A stretch of 64,000 bases of DNA, taken from the NCBI RefSeq assembly GCF_027409185.1, contig NC_084461.1, positions 189,244,501 through 189,308,500 on the forward strand, in the 5' to 3' direction. Each line of letters starts with the position of its first letter. The stretch's first letter is position 1. The notes beneath the pieces are model-generated. The model ran no database searches and was not told where the DNA came from. It saw only the letters and a list, made by a program, of their open reading frames with translations. The stretch is from Cynocephalus volans. Its lineage: Eukaryota > Chordata > Mammalia > Dermoptera > Cynocephalidae. A program made the translations under genes and the position numbers. This document shows, one piece after another, positions 45,453-57,089 of the stretch.

Positions 45453-47970
45453 CCTATGTTTTCTTCTAGGAGTTTTATAGCTTTGGGTTTTACATTTTGA
45501 ATTAATTTTTGTATATGGTGAAAGAGAGGCGTCTAGATTCATTATTCTACATGTGTATATCCAGTTTTCCCTGAATTATTTACTGAAGAGGCTGTCCTTT
45601 CCCCAATGAATTTTCCTGGCAGCTTTGTCAAAAGTCAGTAGGTTGTCCATACATAATTTTATTTCTGGGATCTCTATACTGTTCCCTAGGTCTGTGTGTC
45701 TCTTTTTATTCTAGTACCATGCTGTTTTGGTTACTATAGCTTTGTAGTATATTTTTAGGCCAGACAGTGTGATGCCTCAGGCTTTGTTCTTTTTGTTTAG
45801 GATTGCTTTGGCTATCTGGGGTCTTTTCTGGTTCCATACAATTTAGGATTGTTTTTTCTATTTCTGTGAAGAATGTCATTGGTATTTTGATAGAGATTGT
45901 ATTGAATCTGTAGATCACTTTTGGTAGCAGGTCATTTTCACAATACTAATTTCTCCAATCCATAAACAAGGGATGTCTTTCCATTTCTTTGTGTCCTCTC
46001 CAACTTTTTCATCAGTGTTTTATAGTTTTTCTTGTAGAGATCTTTCACATCCTTGGCTAAATTTATTCCTAGGTATTTTTTTATGGCTATTATAAATGGG
46101 ATTGCTTTCTTGATTTCTTTTTCATCTTGCTTTTTATTGGTGTATAGAAATGCTACTGATTTTTGCATGTTAATTTTTTATCCTGGAACTTTACTGAATT
46201 TATCAGTCCTAAGATGTTTTTTGTTTGCTTGTTTTTGTTTTTTGGTGGAGCTTTTAGGGTTATTTATGTGTAAGATCATGTCATCTGGAAATGGAGACAA
46301 TTTGACTTTTTCTTTTCCAGTTTGGATGCCCTTTCTTTCTCTTGCCTAATGGCTCAGCTAAGATGTCCAGTTCTATGTTGTAAGAGTGGTGAGAGTAGGC
46401 ATCCTTGCCTTGTTCCAGTTCTTAGATATAAGCTCTAGCTTTTTACTGTTCTGTATGATACTAGCTGTGCACTTGTCACATATGGTCTTTACTGTGTTGA
46501 GGTACATTACCTAATTTAAAGATTTCTTACCATGAAGGTTGTTGAATTTTATCAAGTGATTCTTTTGCATCTATTTAGATGATCATAAGGTTTTCATCCT
46601 TCATTCTGTTGATGAGATGTATCACACATTTATTGATTTATGTGTGCCGAACCATCCTTGCATCCCTGGGATAAATCCCATGATGGTCAATACTTTTTTT
46701 AAATGTGTGGCTGGATTCAGTTTGCTAGTATTTTGTTGAAGATTTCTGTATCTATGTTCATTAGGGATACTGACCTATAGTTTTCTCTTTTTGTTATTAT
46801 CTGGTTTTAACATCAGGGTAATGCTGGCCTGGTAGAATAAGTATGGAAAAATCCCATCTTCTACAATTTTATAGAAGAATTTGAGAAGAATTGGTATTAA
46901 TTCTTCTTTAAATGTTTGGTGGAATTCAGCAATGAAGCTCCTGGGCTTTTTTTTTTTTTTTCGATGGGAGACTATTACTCATTCAATCTCATTACTTTAA
47001 ATTGGTCTGTTCAGGTTTTCTATTACTTCTTGGTTCAGTGTTGGTAGATTGCATGTGTCCAGCTCCAGGTAAGAAGGGTACTAGAGTTGTCTAGTCTATA
47101 GGGTGGTGTGTCCTAGCTCAGCCACTGCTCTGTTTCCCTGGGATGCAGGGTACTACATCAGCTTAGCCCTGTGATGCGTAGCTGCTCGGCTTGGCCAAGC
47201 AGTTGCTCAGCCAAGGCAGTTGCTCAGGTGGTGATGCACTGCTTCAGCTTCAGCACAAGGGCATAGGGCACAGTCACAACTGGGGGAGGGGAGGTGGTAA
47301 TTGTAACAGTTCCTCCATTGCCTAGTCCCTCAGTGTAGGGTGTAACAGCTACTTGAAGCTCAGTTTGGGGATGGTGGGCCATTGGGCAGGGGTGGTTTAA
47401 CTGTACCTTAGTATCTGGGATGAAAAGGAGTCATGGTCACTTGCCCCGGGGACTCCAGAAGTAGTTCCAGTTCCAAGATGGCATAGCACAGTAGACACAT
47501 GGGCCACCAAGGGCAAGGCACAGTGTTGGTTCCTTCTCTGTGGAGAGCACAACTGTGTGGCCTCCAGGCAGCTCCCTCAGCTGGGATTAGTGTCTGTGAG
47601 GACTGCAGGATTCCCCAGTGGTGAGGATTATAGGAGTGCAAGGTTTTTATGGGGGCGGGGTGTGCTAGGGTCCTCTCACTTACCTTTTTCCCACAGGAAG
47701 AAGTTCCTCCTGGTTCTCAGCTGATCCAGGCTAGAGGATGTGGTGGAGGCCATGTGTTTCCTTCCATTCTTTATGTTGCTATCCTAAGTTTCTGTGCTCA
47801 CCAGGGTTTCTATTACTCTTTTGATGTACTCCACTCTCCTTTAGTTATTTTCATCCAAATGTAGTTGTTTATTTGTTGTTTTGTCTGTATTTGTGGGAGA
47901 GATGACTACTAGGGTCTTCTAGTCAGCTATCTTCCTGAAAATCAGTCAATTTAAAAGAGGTAACTGTCCA

Positions 47971-49575
47971 TTCAGAGGAGATTCTTTTTTAAAAAAAATT
48001 AATTTATTATTATTATTATTATTTTTACATTCTAAAGATGTTGTTGTGAAGCAGTTGGGGGGAGAGGGGAATAGAGAGGGGGACAGGATAAGAGGAGGAG
48101 GAAGGAGGGAGGGGGTGTGGTTGAGGCTCATGGCATCCCCCTCATACTGGCAGGGAAGCCCAGAGGGCTTCCAGTGGTGGCTCGGTCATGGCTGGGCTGG
48201 ATGCAGACTTCAGGGTGGCAAGACTGAGGCCCTCAGACCGCCCCCACACCCCAGGAACCTGGAGTGCTACCAGTGGTGGCTTGGGGGTCGCTGGGCTGGA
48301 TGCTGACATTGGAGGGTTATGGATGAGGCCCTTGGTGACTCCCCCACCTTGGCTCGGGAGCCTGGGGCACTTCTAGCAGTGGTCTGGTGGTCACCATTGG
48401 GCTGGATAGAGATGTTGGTAGGGTGTGGCTGAGGCACTCAGCCCCCTTCCTCCCTGGCTCGGGAGCCCAGGGCACTTCCGGCAGCAGCTCAGTGGTTGTT
48501 GGGCTGGATGTGGACATGGAGTGGCATGGCTGAGGCCTTCTGCACCCTCCCCACCCACCTTGGCTCAGGAGCCTGGGGGGCTTATGGTTCTTCTAGGTTT
48601 TATAGGTGTTCTTTGGTGGTGTTAGACTTTTACTGGTTAATATCAGAACTTTGATCTGTGTTTTTTTTCTTATTTCTTTCAGTTCTGTATTGGATTACTT
48701 GCTATTCCCACCACTTAAACTTGGCACTGGAACTAATTTGTTGTCCTTTGCTTACTTCTAAAATGGGAGAACTTCCTGTGGGGACCAGCACTTAAGCCCT
48801 GTGGTTGAGCTAAATTTTTGCTTTGCTGCTGATTCTCTGGGGAAGGCTTTTTGTGCAACTCAGGTTTTAACTGTTGACCTTGTAAGTACTTCTGGGTTTT
48901 GTGAGGTCTGGTACACCTGGGTTATGTGGAAACTTTGGTCTGGGCCTCAATCTTTTCAGCAAACTGCAACCCCTACAGTTCTATATTCCTGACCAGTCTC
49001 CACTGAGTGGGCCTGTGCTGACTGGAGGGCAGATCAGCTGTCTATGCTATACCCCAATGGTCCCCTGGTGGGCCTGTCTCCCCCACTGCCCACACTCCAA
49101 ACATGTCCTATGGGATGGGCCATGCACTGGTCCCTTGTAATGACTCACTGGCCTCTGAGTGGCTGCTTTTTTCAATTGTCTGTGGCCCCTCACTCCTATG
49201 TGGGTCCATGGGAACCCTGTTAGTGGTCTTGCTGGCCTGGGGGCCACCAAGGCTTTCTGCTCCCCTGCAGCCTCCAAGCAACTTCATATGAAAGGAATAG
49301 AAGTGGCTTTTGCCAGCTCTTGCTCTGTGTGCTCATCAGGGCCAGGTTTGAAGTGGCTGGGGCTTGAAATGATCGGAGTGACCCTTTCTTTCTCTCATCA
49401 TGGCTTTTCCTGCCTTCATGAACTCTGTACATCTCTCCTCCTCTTCCCCTGAGCTCTAGCGGCCCCAGCTTGGCATTCATTGCTTTTTAATAGTCATAAA
49501 TTGGTTGATTGTGGGAGAGGGTGATACTGGGTACCATTTTCTGCCATCTTGATCAGAAGTTCGGAGGAGATTCTT
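47971..49575 (-). mobile_element. Composite SVA-like retroposon, copy C
   Basis: Reverse orientation. The head is at the right end (CTGCCATCTTGATCAGAAG at about 49541-49559). The VNTR-like part (48120-48600) is longer than in the other copies, with five or six units. The A-rich end lies at 47987-48030. The 16-bp duplication TTCRGAGGAGATTCTT (47971-47986 and 49560-49575) proves retrotransposition of the unit without any satellite. No protein recognised. Confidence 0.85.
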
Positions 49576-50200
49576 AAGGCAACAAAGCGGTAGGTTTTGG
49601 GTGAACAAAATGACCATGTTCACAAACCCTTTTGGAGGCTGATAAGGTTTGGGGGTTTGAAATGGGCTCTGTTGTACAGGGTAGGGAATGGTGCAAGAGG
49701 CAGTGTGCTGCAGAGGCCTGTGCCCTACCCAGAGATCCAAAAACCTCTGCTCTGGAACTTTAGTTTCAATGACTCAAAAGAATAAAAGATGCCAGGAGGG
49801 ATGGGAGAAGGCTGTTCCATAAAGACTGGGACTGAGGGGGAAAGATTATTTTTTTTCTTTTCTTGGAGTCTGATCCTGGGTCACAATACTGGCTGAAAAT
49901 CTGAAAGCTTCCTCTCCTTGGTATATTCCTCTATGAAGACAGTAGGAGCTCGGTTAAGGAGCACTAAAATGTTGAGGAAGGTCACAAAGTAAGAACTCTC
50001 TTGAAGAAAGAGAGAGGAGGAAGAGACACAGTCAAAAGGCATGTGTCATCATGTAATACTCAGGTGCAGGAGCAGCAACCCTTCTGGCAGGCAGGATAAC
50101 TTTGAACTTTGACCAAACAACTGTCACTGACAAATGTCTGGCTCCAGAGAAGGCAACTGAGATACAAAGATCCAGGATTATTGGCTGTTTCACTTGGGCC
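49576..50200 (+). other. Upstream region of the ADAM1 pseudogene
   Basis: Weakly similar to the leaders of copies 1-3 near its end (AGAGGAGGAAGAGACACAG at about 50010, and ACTTGGGCC before the ATG). No other gene seen. Confidence 0.5.
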
Positions 50201-50696
50201 ATGACAATGACATCTACAGTTAGTTACTTTGCCTCCCTCTTGATCCTTTTTCTATGAAATCAAGAGGTCATGGGTAAGATTTGGAATGATTTTTCATCCA
50301 GGAATCCCGAGATCAGGTGTTTGCTGAATGGGTCCTTCCTATTTTAAGCTGCATGTCATCTTGTTGCTGATAGTGACTCTTTTCAAGGGATGTCTTATAA
50401 GTGGGAATGTTTATTATGAAGTAGTCATCAGGAATCTGATGATGTTCAGAGGACAAGAAGAAAAAGCAGGCAAGGTGACCTATGTCTTGTTCATATGGGG
50501 AAAGTGGGATATTACTAACTTGAATCAAAAGAAAGGATTGTTTGTCAAGAACTCCCGTCTATACATGTCAAAATGAGAAACTGATCTTGGACATGCCTTT
50601 TATACAGGATGGCTGCTACTAGAATGGGTATTCAGAGGGTGACCTGGATTTTCTTGTAACTATCAGACACTTGCTCAGGGCTAAAGGGAATCCTGA

Positions 50697-53039
50697 ATAG
50701 ATGCTGAAAAAGCATTTGATAAAGTTCAGCACTCATTCATGACAAAGACCCTCTATAAGTTAGGTATAGAGGGAAAGTATCTCAACATAATTAAAGCCAT
50801 ATATGACAAACCCACTGCCAATATCATCCTGAATGGGGAAAAGCTGAAAGCTTTTCCTTTAAGAACAGGCACTAGACAAGGATGCCCACTCTCACCACTC
50901 CTATTCAACATAGTGTTGGAAGTACTAGCCAGAGCAATCAGAGAAGAGAAGGAAATAAAGGGCATCCAGATTGGAAAAGATGAAGTCAAACTGTCCCTGT
51001 TTGCAGATGACATGATCCTATATATCGAACAGCCTAAAACCTCTACAAAAAAACTGTTGGAATTGATAAATGATTTCAGCACAGTAGCAGGATACAAAAT
51101 CAACACACAAAAATCAGTAGCATTTCTTTTCTCCATTGTGAACATGCAGAATGAGAAATCAAGAAAGCCTGCCCATTTACAATAGCCACCAAAAAAATAA
51201 AATACTTAGGAATTGAGTTAACCAAGGAGGTGAAAAATCTCTATAATGAGAACTACAAACCACTGCTGAGAGAAATTAGAGAGGATACAAGAAGATGGAA
51301 AGATATCCCATGCTCTTGGATTGGAAGAGTCAACATAGTGAAAATGTCCATACTACCCAAAGTGATATACAAATTCAATGCAATCCCCATCAAAATTCCA
51401 AAGACATTTTTCTCAGAAATGGAAAAAACTATTCAGACATTTATATGGAACAATAAAAGACCACGAATAGCCAAAGCAATGCTCAGCAAAAAAAATAAAG
51501 CTGGAGGCATAACACTACCTGACTTTAAGCTATACTACAAAGCTATAATAACCAAAACAGTATGGTACTGGCATAAAAACAGACACACTGACCAATGGAA
51601 TAGAATAGAGAATCCAGAAATCAACCCACACACTTACTGCCATCTGATCTTTGACAAAGGCACCAAGCCTATTCACTGGGGAAGGGATTGCCTCTTCAGC
51701 AAGTGGTGCTGGGATAACTGGATATCCATATGCAGGAGAATGAAACTAGATCCATACCTCTCACCGTATACTAAAATCAACTCAAAATGGATTAAGGATT
51801 TAAATATACACCCTGAGACAATAAAACTTCTTAAAGAAAACATAGGGGAAACACTTCAGGAAATAGGACTGGGCACAGACTTCATGAATACGACCCCAAA
51901 AGCATGGGCAACCAAAGGAAAAATAAACAAATGGGATTATATCAAACTAAAAAGCTTCTGCACAGTAAAAGAAACAATTAACAGAGTTAAAAGACAACCA
52001 ACAGAGTGGGAGAAAATATTTGCAAAATATACATCTGACAAAGGATTAATATCCAGAATATATAAGGAACTCAAACAACTTTACAAGAAGAAAACAAGCA
52101 ACCCAATTAAAAAATGGGCAAAAGAGCTAAGTAGGCATTTCTCTAAGGAAGATATCCAAATGGCCAACAGACATATGAAAAAATGCTCAACATCACTCAG
52201 CATCCGGGAAATGCAAATCAAAACCACATTGAGATACCATCTAACCCCAGTTAGGATGGCTAAAATCCAAAAGACTATGAACGATAAATGCTGGCGAGGC
52301 TGCGGAGAAAAAGGAACTCTCATACATTGTTGGTGGGACTGCAAAATGGTGCAGCCTCTATGGAAAATGGTATGGAGGTTCCTTAAACAATTGCAAATAG
52401 ATCTACCATACGACCCAGCCATCCCACTGTTGGGAATATACCCAGAGGAATGGAAATCATCAAGTCGAAGGTATACCTGTTCCCCAATGTTCATCGCAGC
52501 ACTCTTTACAATAGCCAAGAGTTGGAACCAGCCCAAATGCCCATCATCAGATGAGTGGATACGGAAAATGTGGTACATCTACACAATGGAATACTACTCA
52601 GCTATAAAAACGAATGAAATACTGCCATTTGCAACAACATGGATGGACCTTGAGAGAATTATATTAAGTGAAACAAGTCAGGCACAGAAAGAGAAATACC
52701 ACATGTTCTCACTTATTGGAGGGAGCTAAAAATTAATATATAAATTCACACACACACATACACACACACACACACCGGGGGGAGGGGGAAGAAGATATAA
52801 CAACCACAATTATTTGAAGTTGATACAACAAACAAACAGAAAGGACATTGTTGGGGGGGAGGGGGGAAGGGAGAAGGGAGGGAGGTTTTGGTGATGGGGA
52901 GCATTAATCAGCTACAATGTATATCGACAAAATAAAATTAAAAAAAAAACCAAAAAACAAATTGCCAATTTATACATTAGTTTTATCATAAAAATAAAAT
53001 AAATTATCCACAAAATGTAAAAAAATAAAAAATAAAAAT
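50697..53039 (+). mobile_element. 5'-truncated L1 inserted in the ADAM1 pseudogene
   Basis: Carries the ORF2 reverse transcriptase from about AEKAFDKVQ onward (50705-51185), then, after a frameshift near 51150-51230, a long 499-codon frame to 52729 covering the ORF2 C-terminus with its Cys/His region. A 3' UTR with a CA repeat (52748-52776), a G-rich tract and an A-rich tail follow. The perfect 14-bp duplication AAAGGGAATCCTGA lies at 50683-50696 and 53040-53053. Long open frames indicate a fairly young copy. Confidence 0.93.
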
Positions 53040-54063
53040 AAAGGGAATCCTGACTTTAAATGGCACTGTCTTTGGCATCAAGCCTGTAAGTACCTCAAAC
53101 AATATTGAGCATATGGGTTACATATGGTTTACAGTACATCTGTGAAATCAGGTGAGTCCTGTAAATTCAGTGGAGATGAACAAGAGGAGCTCTTAACCAC
53201 TTCACAGTTTCAGAACTGAATAGAGCCCAGTCCCCTACATATGGTCACTTCCCAAATATGTAGAAATGTTTATTGTGGTTGACAATTAGTGATTCTAAAT
53301 ATGGAATAATAATAATGTGACCAAGATGACACAGATGGCAATGGATGTCCATATGCTGGTCAAGTGGTATATGAAGGAGCCAAATATAAAAGTATTACTT
53401 GCTGGGTTAGAGATATGAACAGAGAGAACGTTAGTGCAAATATCCCTGAATCTGCAGGAAACACTTCAAAATTTTAACTGCTGGAAAGACTGGCATCTTT
53501 TAATAAGGGTGAAGCATGATGTTGCTCATATGATCATTAGCCAAAATATGGGGAAGTACCAGAACCAGCATTTATCAGTGGTATCTGTACTAAGAATGCA
53601 ACCAGCATTGAATCTTTCTCTCAGGAAGACATACTCCATTTTGCAGCTCTTATTGTTCATGAGCTTGGCCACAACTTAGGAATGGAGCATGACTATGTGG
53701 CCTGCAAGTGCCATGGCCAGAACCTCTGTACTATGCATGAATTTATTAGTATAGATATGGGCTTCACCAACTGCAGCTTCCATGACTTCCACCAGCTGTT
53801 GCATAAGCACAGAGAGGACTGCCTGTTTAATAAACGTGAGTTTCAAAGCTCCTTTGGAAAGCCATATTGTGGGAACAAGATAGTGTATTAAGGAGAAGAA
53901 TTTGATTGTGACAGTGTCCGTGATTGTCAAAAGGATCACTATTGTCTGTCTTTATGATAACTGAAGAAGGGTTCAGATTGTGTATTTGGATCCTGCAGCA
54001 AAACCTGAAAATTTCAAAAAGCAACAATACCCTGCCATCTCAGCATGGATGAGTGTGACCTAT

Positions 54064-54408
54064 TGTTGGGAAAAATGCTGAAATAATTTTCTCACAAGGC
54101 TGCTTTGTTCTTGAAGTAATATCTTGTCCTTGAAACTATACTTGCCTGCTCAATTAATCATTGCTTGGCTTCTGTAAATGAGCGCTTATCTGTACAGACT
54201 GCATATGCTAGCTGAAATGCTGAGAAAAGAGAAAAAAATATGAGAAAAGCCCTGGAAGATTCTGCTTATAAAAAGCCTTGTCAGACCTAGGTTTGGCGTC
54301 CAGAATTTCAGAGCACAAGCTCATCTGGACCCGCTAGCATGATAAATTCCTGCCTCTCCAACTCTCCGAGTGTTGGGTTGCTTCTTGCCTTGTCTGTTTT
54401 TCTACAAC
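54064..54408 (+). mobile_element. Solo retroviral-type LTR in the pseudogene
   Basis: About 345 bp beginning TGTTGGGAAAAATGC, with a TATAAAA-like box (about 54269) and a later polyadenylation-like region, ending near TTTCTACAAC. It splits the disintegrin codons for ECDLP from DYCNGTS-like sequence. Flanking 5-mers CCTAT and CCTAC are a probable target duplication. No viral genes are present; family not identified. Confidence 0.75.
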
Positions 54409-54738
54409 CCTACCAGATTACCGTAATGGCACCTCTAAGTGATATCAGTTAGTTACATACAAGCAAGATGGCACCCCTTGCAAAGAACAAGGTTACTGTC
54501 TCCAGGGCAGAAGAATTGGTCCATTATAATCTTGGAAAGGGTACAAGGGTTGCCCAGAAAAGTTATTACCAAGGGCGGGTTTGGAAACTGGCAGTGACTC
54601 TTAACAGATATTCAAGGTCTTCAGCAAGTGCAAGACCAAAGATGTAAAATGTGAAAGGCTGCTATGTGAAAACATCCAAGGCTCCCATGCACTGAAAAAC
54701 ATCAAACACCCAGTTCTCCATGCAAGACATGTGAAGTT

Positions 54739-54795
54739 GGGGTACAGTTTTTTAGTATATGTGCTGCCGAAGCGAGCACGGGGGTACAGTTTTTT
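54739..54795 (-). mobile_element. Minute U6 snRNA 5' fragment with target-site duplication
   Basis: 54754-54779 is the exact reverse complement of the first 26 nt of U6 snRNA as I know it. It is flanked on both sides by GGGGTACAGTTTTTT (54739-54753 and 54781-54795), one extra G aside. The T run next to the U6 part could be both U6 sequence (AAAA after position 26) and priming site. This is too short to be a U6 gene. Confidence 0.88.
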
Positions 54796-55202
54796 GAAGC
54801 CACAGACAGGGCTAATGAGAGGGAGAAGAAGAATGGTACCCCATGTGGTCAAGAGGAGATCTGTGTCAATTGATCCTGCCTAGATATCACAGTACTCCAC
54901 TATAACTACAACCTGGACAAATGTCATGAGAGGGATGTTTGCAACAATTTTAAGAACTGCCACTGTGTCTGTGGCTATGGCCCTCCTACATGTGAATTTG
55001 AGGTTTATGAGTAGTTTAAACACTGGTCCAAAAAGCTAATAATCCTAATTTGGGTCTTGCCTAACCTGTTATTTCTCATTCCTACTATATTTACCTACAT
55101 CTATAGAAGATCTAAGACCAATGTCAATGCAAAAAATTAAATAAATAATCAGAGCAGCAAGATGAACAAACCTGACAAACATCCAATAATTACCTTCTTT
55201 CT

Positions 55203-55318
55203 GGTAATAAAGCCAAATATAGGCTGGTTAGCTATAGCATGGTGCTGATAACACCAAAGTCCAGGGTTCAATCCCTGTACTGGCCAGCCACCAAGAGAAA
55301 AAAAAAAAAAAGCCAAAT
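55203..55318 (+). repeat. CYN-type SINE monomer
   Basis: GGCTGGTTAGCTATAGCATG with GTGCTGATAACACCAAAG, box B GGTTCAATCCC, ACTGGCCAGCCACC and an A tail; flanked by AAAGCCAAAT on both sides. Confidence 0.87.
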
Positions 55319-56109
55319 GTTAAGTGATACCAAAGGGGAACTTTTTAAGAATTGGGCTTCTTAGTTCTGGTGTCCCTAAAAAACTATAGAGTAGGGAATT
55401 CTTTCTTGATTCTATCTGTTTTTCTACATATTGAATACTTATTAGCTTTTAAATTAAAAGAAATTAAAACAGCTCCCTAGGTGAGGCAATCTTTCTTGTT
55501 CTGTGCTATCCTAAAATTAGGTCTCCAGAGCTTTGGGGCAATAAGAAGCCTCAAGATAAGATCTTGACTGAGTAAGGCCAAATTATCCTCCATAATTTCT
55601 ATGAAGCTCATGGTGTAAAACCTAAAGAGCTATTATCAAGCTCCCTAACACAGAGAGAGCTCCTTTGGAAAGATCTCTGGAACTTGCTTTTTAGAGTATC
55701 CTGTCTAATACCCAACTATAATCCTTTCTGCCAATTTCCTTATACTTAAATATTTTGCCTTGGACAGACCAACAGAACTTATCAGGTGACAAGCATCTGA
55801 TCCTTAGTTCCAGATGTTTTGGCTGATTATCATTCCAGTCACTTTTGCCCATTTGGCTTTCCCTTTGTTTTGGCATCACAGTATATGATGCCCCGGCCTC
55901 AGATTGGCCTTGTTCATAACTTAACTGGAGAGACATCACTGTTATGTGATTCAAGAGAAAGAAACAGATGAGATAGACACTCCCACCCCTGAATGAAGCT
56001 CTGAAGTCTGGGAATCTTTTCTTTCCCCAAAGGTTCAAATTCTATTAATCATTCATTTGCTCATTCACTCATTTATTCTACAAACATATATTTAGCACTT
56101 ACTAACATA

Positions 56110-56210
56110 TTGAGGCTGTCTGGTTAGTTCAGTTGGCTAGAGTGTGGTGTTGATAACACCATGGTTCAATGCCTGCTACCAGCCAGCCACCAAAAAATAA
56201 AAAAATAAAA
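56110..56210 (+). repeat. CYN-type SINE monomer
   Basis: TGGTTAGTTCAGTTGGCTAG (box A), GTGTTGATAACACCATGG, GGTTCAATGCC (box B), CAGCCAGCCACC and an A-rich tail: a close tRNA-Ile-like monomer. Confidence 0.85.
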
Positions 56211-56283
56211 TATAGTAACCATGTTCCAGCCAATCCCATTGTAAAGAGAAAAAACAAACAAACAAAAAACAAACAAACAAAAA

Positions 56284-56375
56284 ACTATTAGGTTGAACCA
56301 TATGAAATTGAAATTAGACCATTTTCACCTATAAAAATGGAAGTTCCTGTGGTTCAATCTAATTTTATATGTTCA
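56284..56375. mobile_element. Short palindromic MITE
   Basis: Inverted termini TTAGGTTGAACC and GGTTCAATCTAA, with extended arms (CATATGAAATT near the left arm, ATTTTATATG near the right). Too short to code; a mariner-type MITE is likely. It is preceded by an (AAAC)n tract. Confidence 0.6.
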
Positions 56376-57089
56376 GGCACTATGAAACCAACCTTGGACT
56401 TCTGCTTGTAAATGACAGTTGAGAGTTACTAATTCCTAGAGTTTCTTTCAGTCCTGATTTCTCTTAAATCTTATTATCTGTAAAAGATTGGCCTTAATTT
56501 TCTAGAACAGGATGGTCCCTATTGTTCAAGTCCTAGAATAGAACTGAACATATGAGGCTAGGATGTGGTGTGTTTGAGGGTCCCCCTGTCACTTTTTTGA
56601 TAGTTGTTGTCCTTGCTTCGTCTGAGTTTCCAAAACTCTTCAAAGAATAGAAACCCAGGACTTTCCACATCCAGAGAGAGTAATAACAACAGCAAGACTT
56701 GAGCAAGTTGTTGTATATTATACCCCCCTCCTTCTACTGCAACCACAGAAAGCCTGGAAATGACATATATAAATAATAACCTGGAATTTATTTTTTTCAG
56801 AAGAGACTTAGACAATTCTAATATTCATCAAGGTAATATGAATCTATCTCTTAGATGGAAAGTGGCTTCATCTCCCTGAACAGAGAAGACTCTAAGAATC
56901 ACTAGTGAATCTAGGAATAACTGGAGAGATCCTGCCCAACTCACCTAGAATAGCTACTAACTATGGCACTTTATTCCCTTTCAGTTCTGCAGTTTAAGAT
57001 ATGGCTAGAAAAGACTTAAGATATCATATCCCTACATTTCTTCCCAGTCCATTAGAGAGGAATAACTCCAGTTCCTGGATGTTCTGGTG

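Larger units (their letters stand above)
36890..47950 (-). mobile_element. Old antisense L1 carrying nested insertions
   Basis: One L1 can be followed on the - strand through 36890-37086 (3' UTR), 39940-40265 (3' UTR and ORF2 end), 44296-45028 and 45453-47060 (ORF2), then 47060-47950, which looks like its 5' UTR; ORF1 and part of ORF2 are missing. Into it went the satellite/retroposon block (37087-39930), the SZRD1 retropseudogene (40274-44295) and an LTR (45029-45452). Continuity is shown by sequence resuming at the same L1 point each time. ORF2 is thoroughly broken. Confidence 0.75.
50201..55140 (+). pseudogene. ADAM1: ADAM1-like pseudogene (fourth copy)
   Basis: Starts at an ATG in the conserved GGGCC context. 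The N-terminal part (50201-50696) has several in-frame stops but still shows a signal region and a GNVYYEVVI-like prodomain start. After an L1 insertion it resumes at 53040 with prodomain and metalloprotease sequence: YVEMFIVVDN, RVKHDVAHMII, and a zinc motif HELGHNLGMEHD near 53658. It continues to a broken disintegrin domain split by a solo LTR, a Cys-rich region holding a U6 fragment, an EGF-like remnant (NCHCVCGYGPPTC-like) to about 55000, and traces of a membrane segment. Many stops and frameshifts exclude function. It is more diverged than copies 1-3 are from each other, so it is an older copy not homogenised with them. Confidence 0.9.
55141..57089. other. Intergenic region between the ADAM1 pseudogene and TMEM116
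   Basis: Contains two CYN SINEs and a palindromic MITE. 55320-56080 and 56390-57080 show no recognised gene or repeat. On the - strand an AATAAA (56970-56975) could serve as a TMEM116 polyadenylation signal, weakly supported. Confidence 0.45.

Noticed and set aside
54739-54795. U6 snRNA gene or pseudogene
   Set aside because: Only the first 26 nt are present, with no promoter and no remainder; recorded instead as a retro-insertion fragment.
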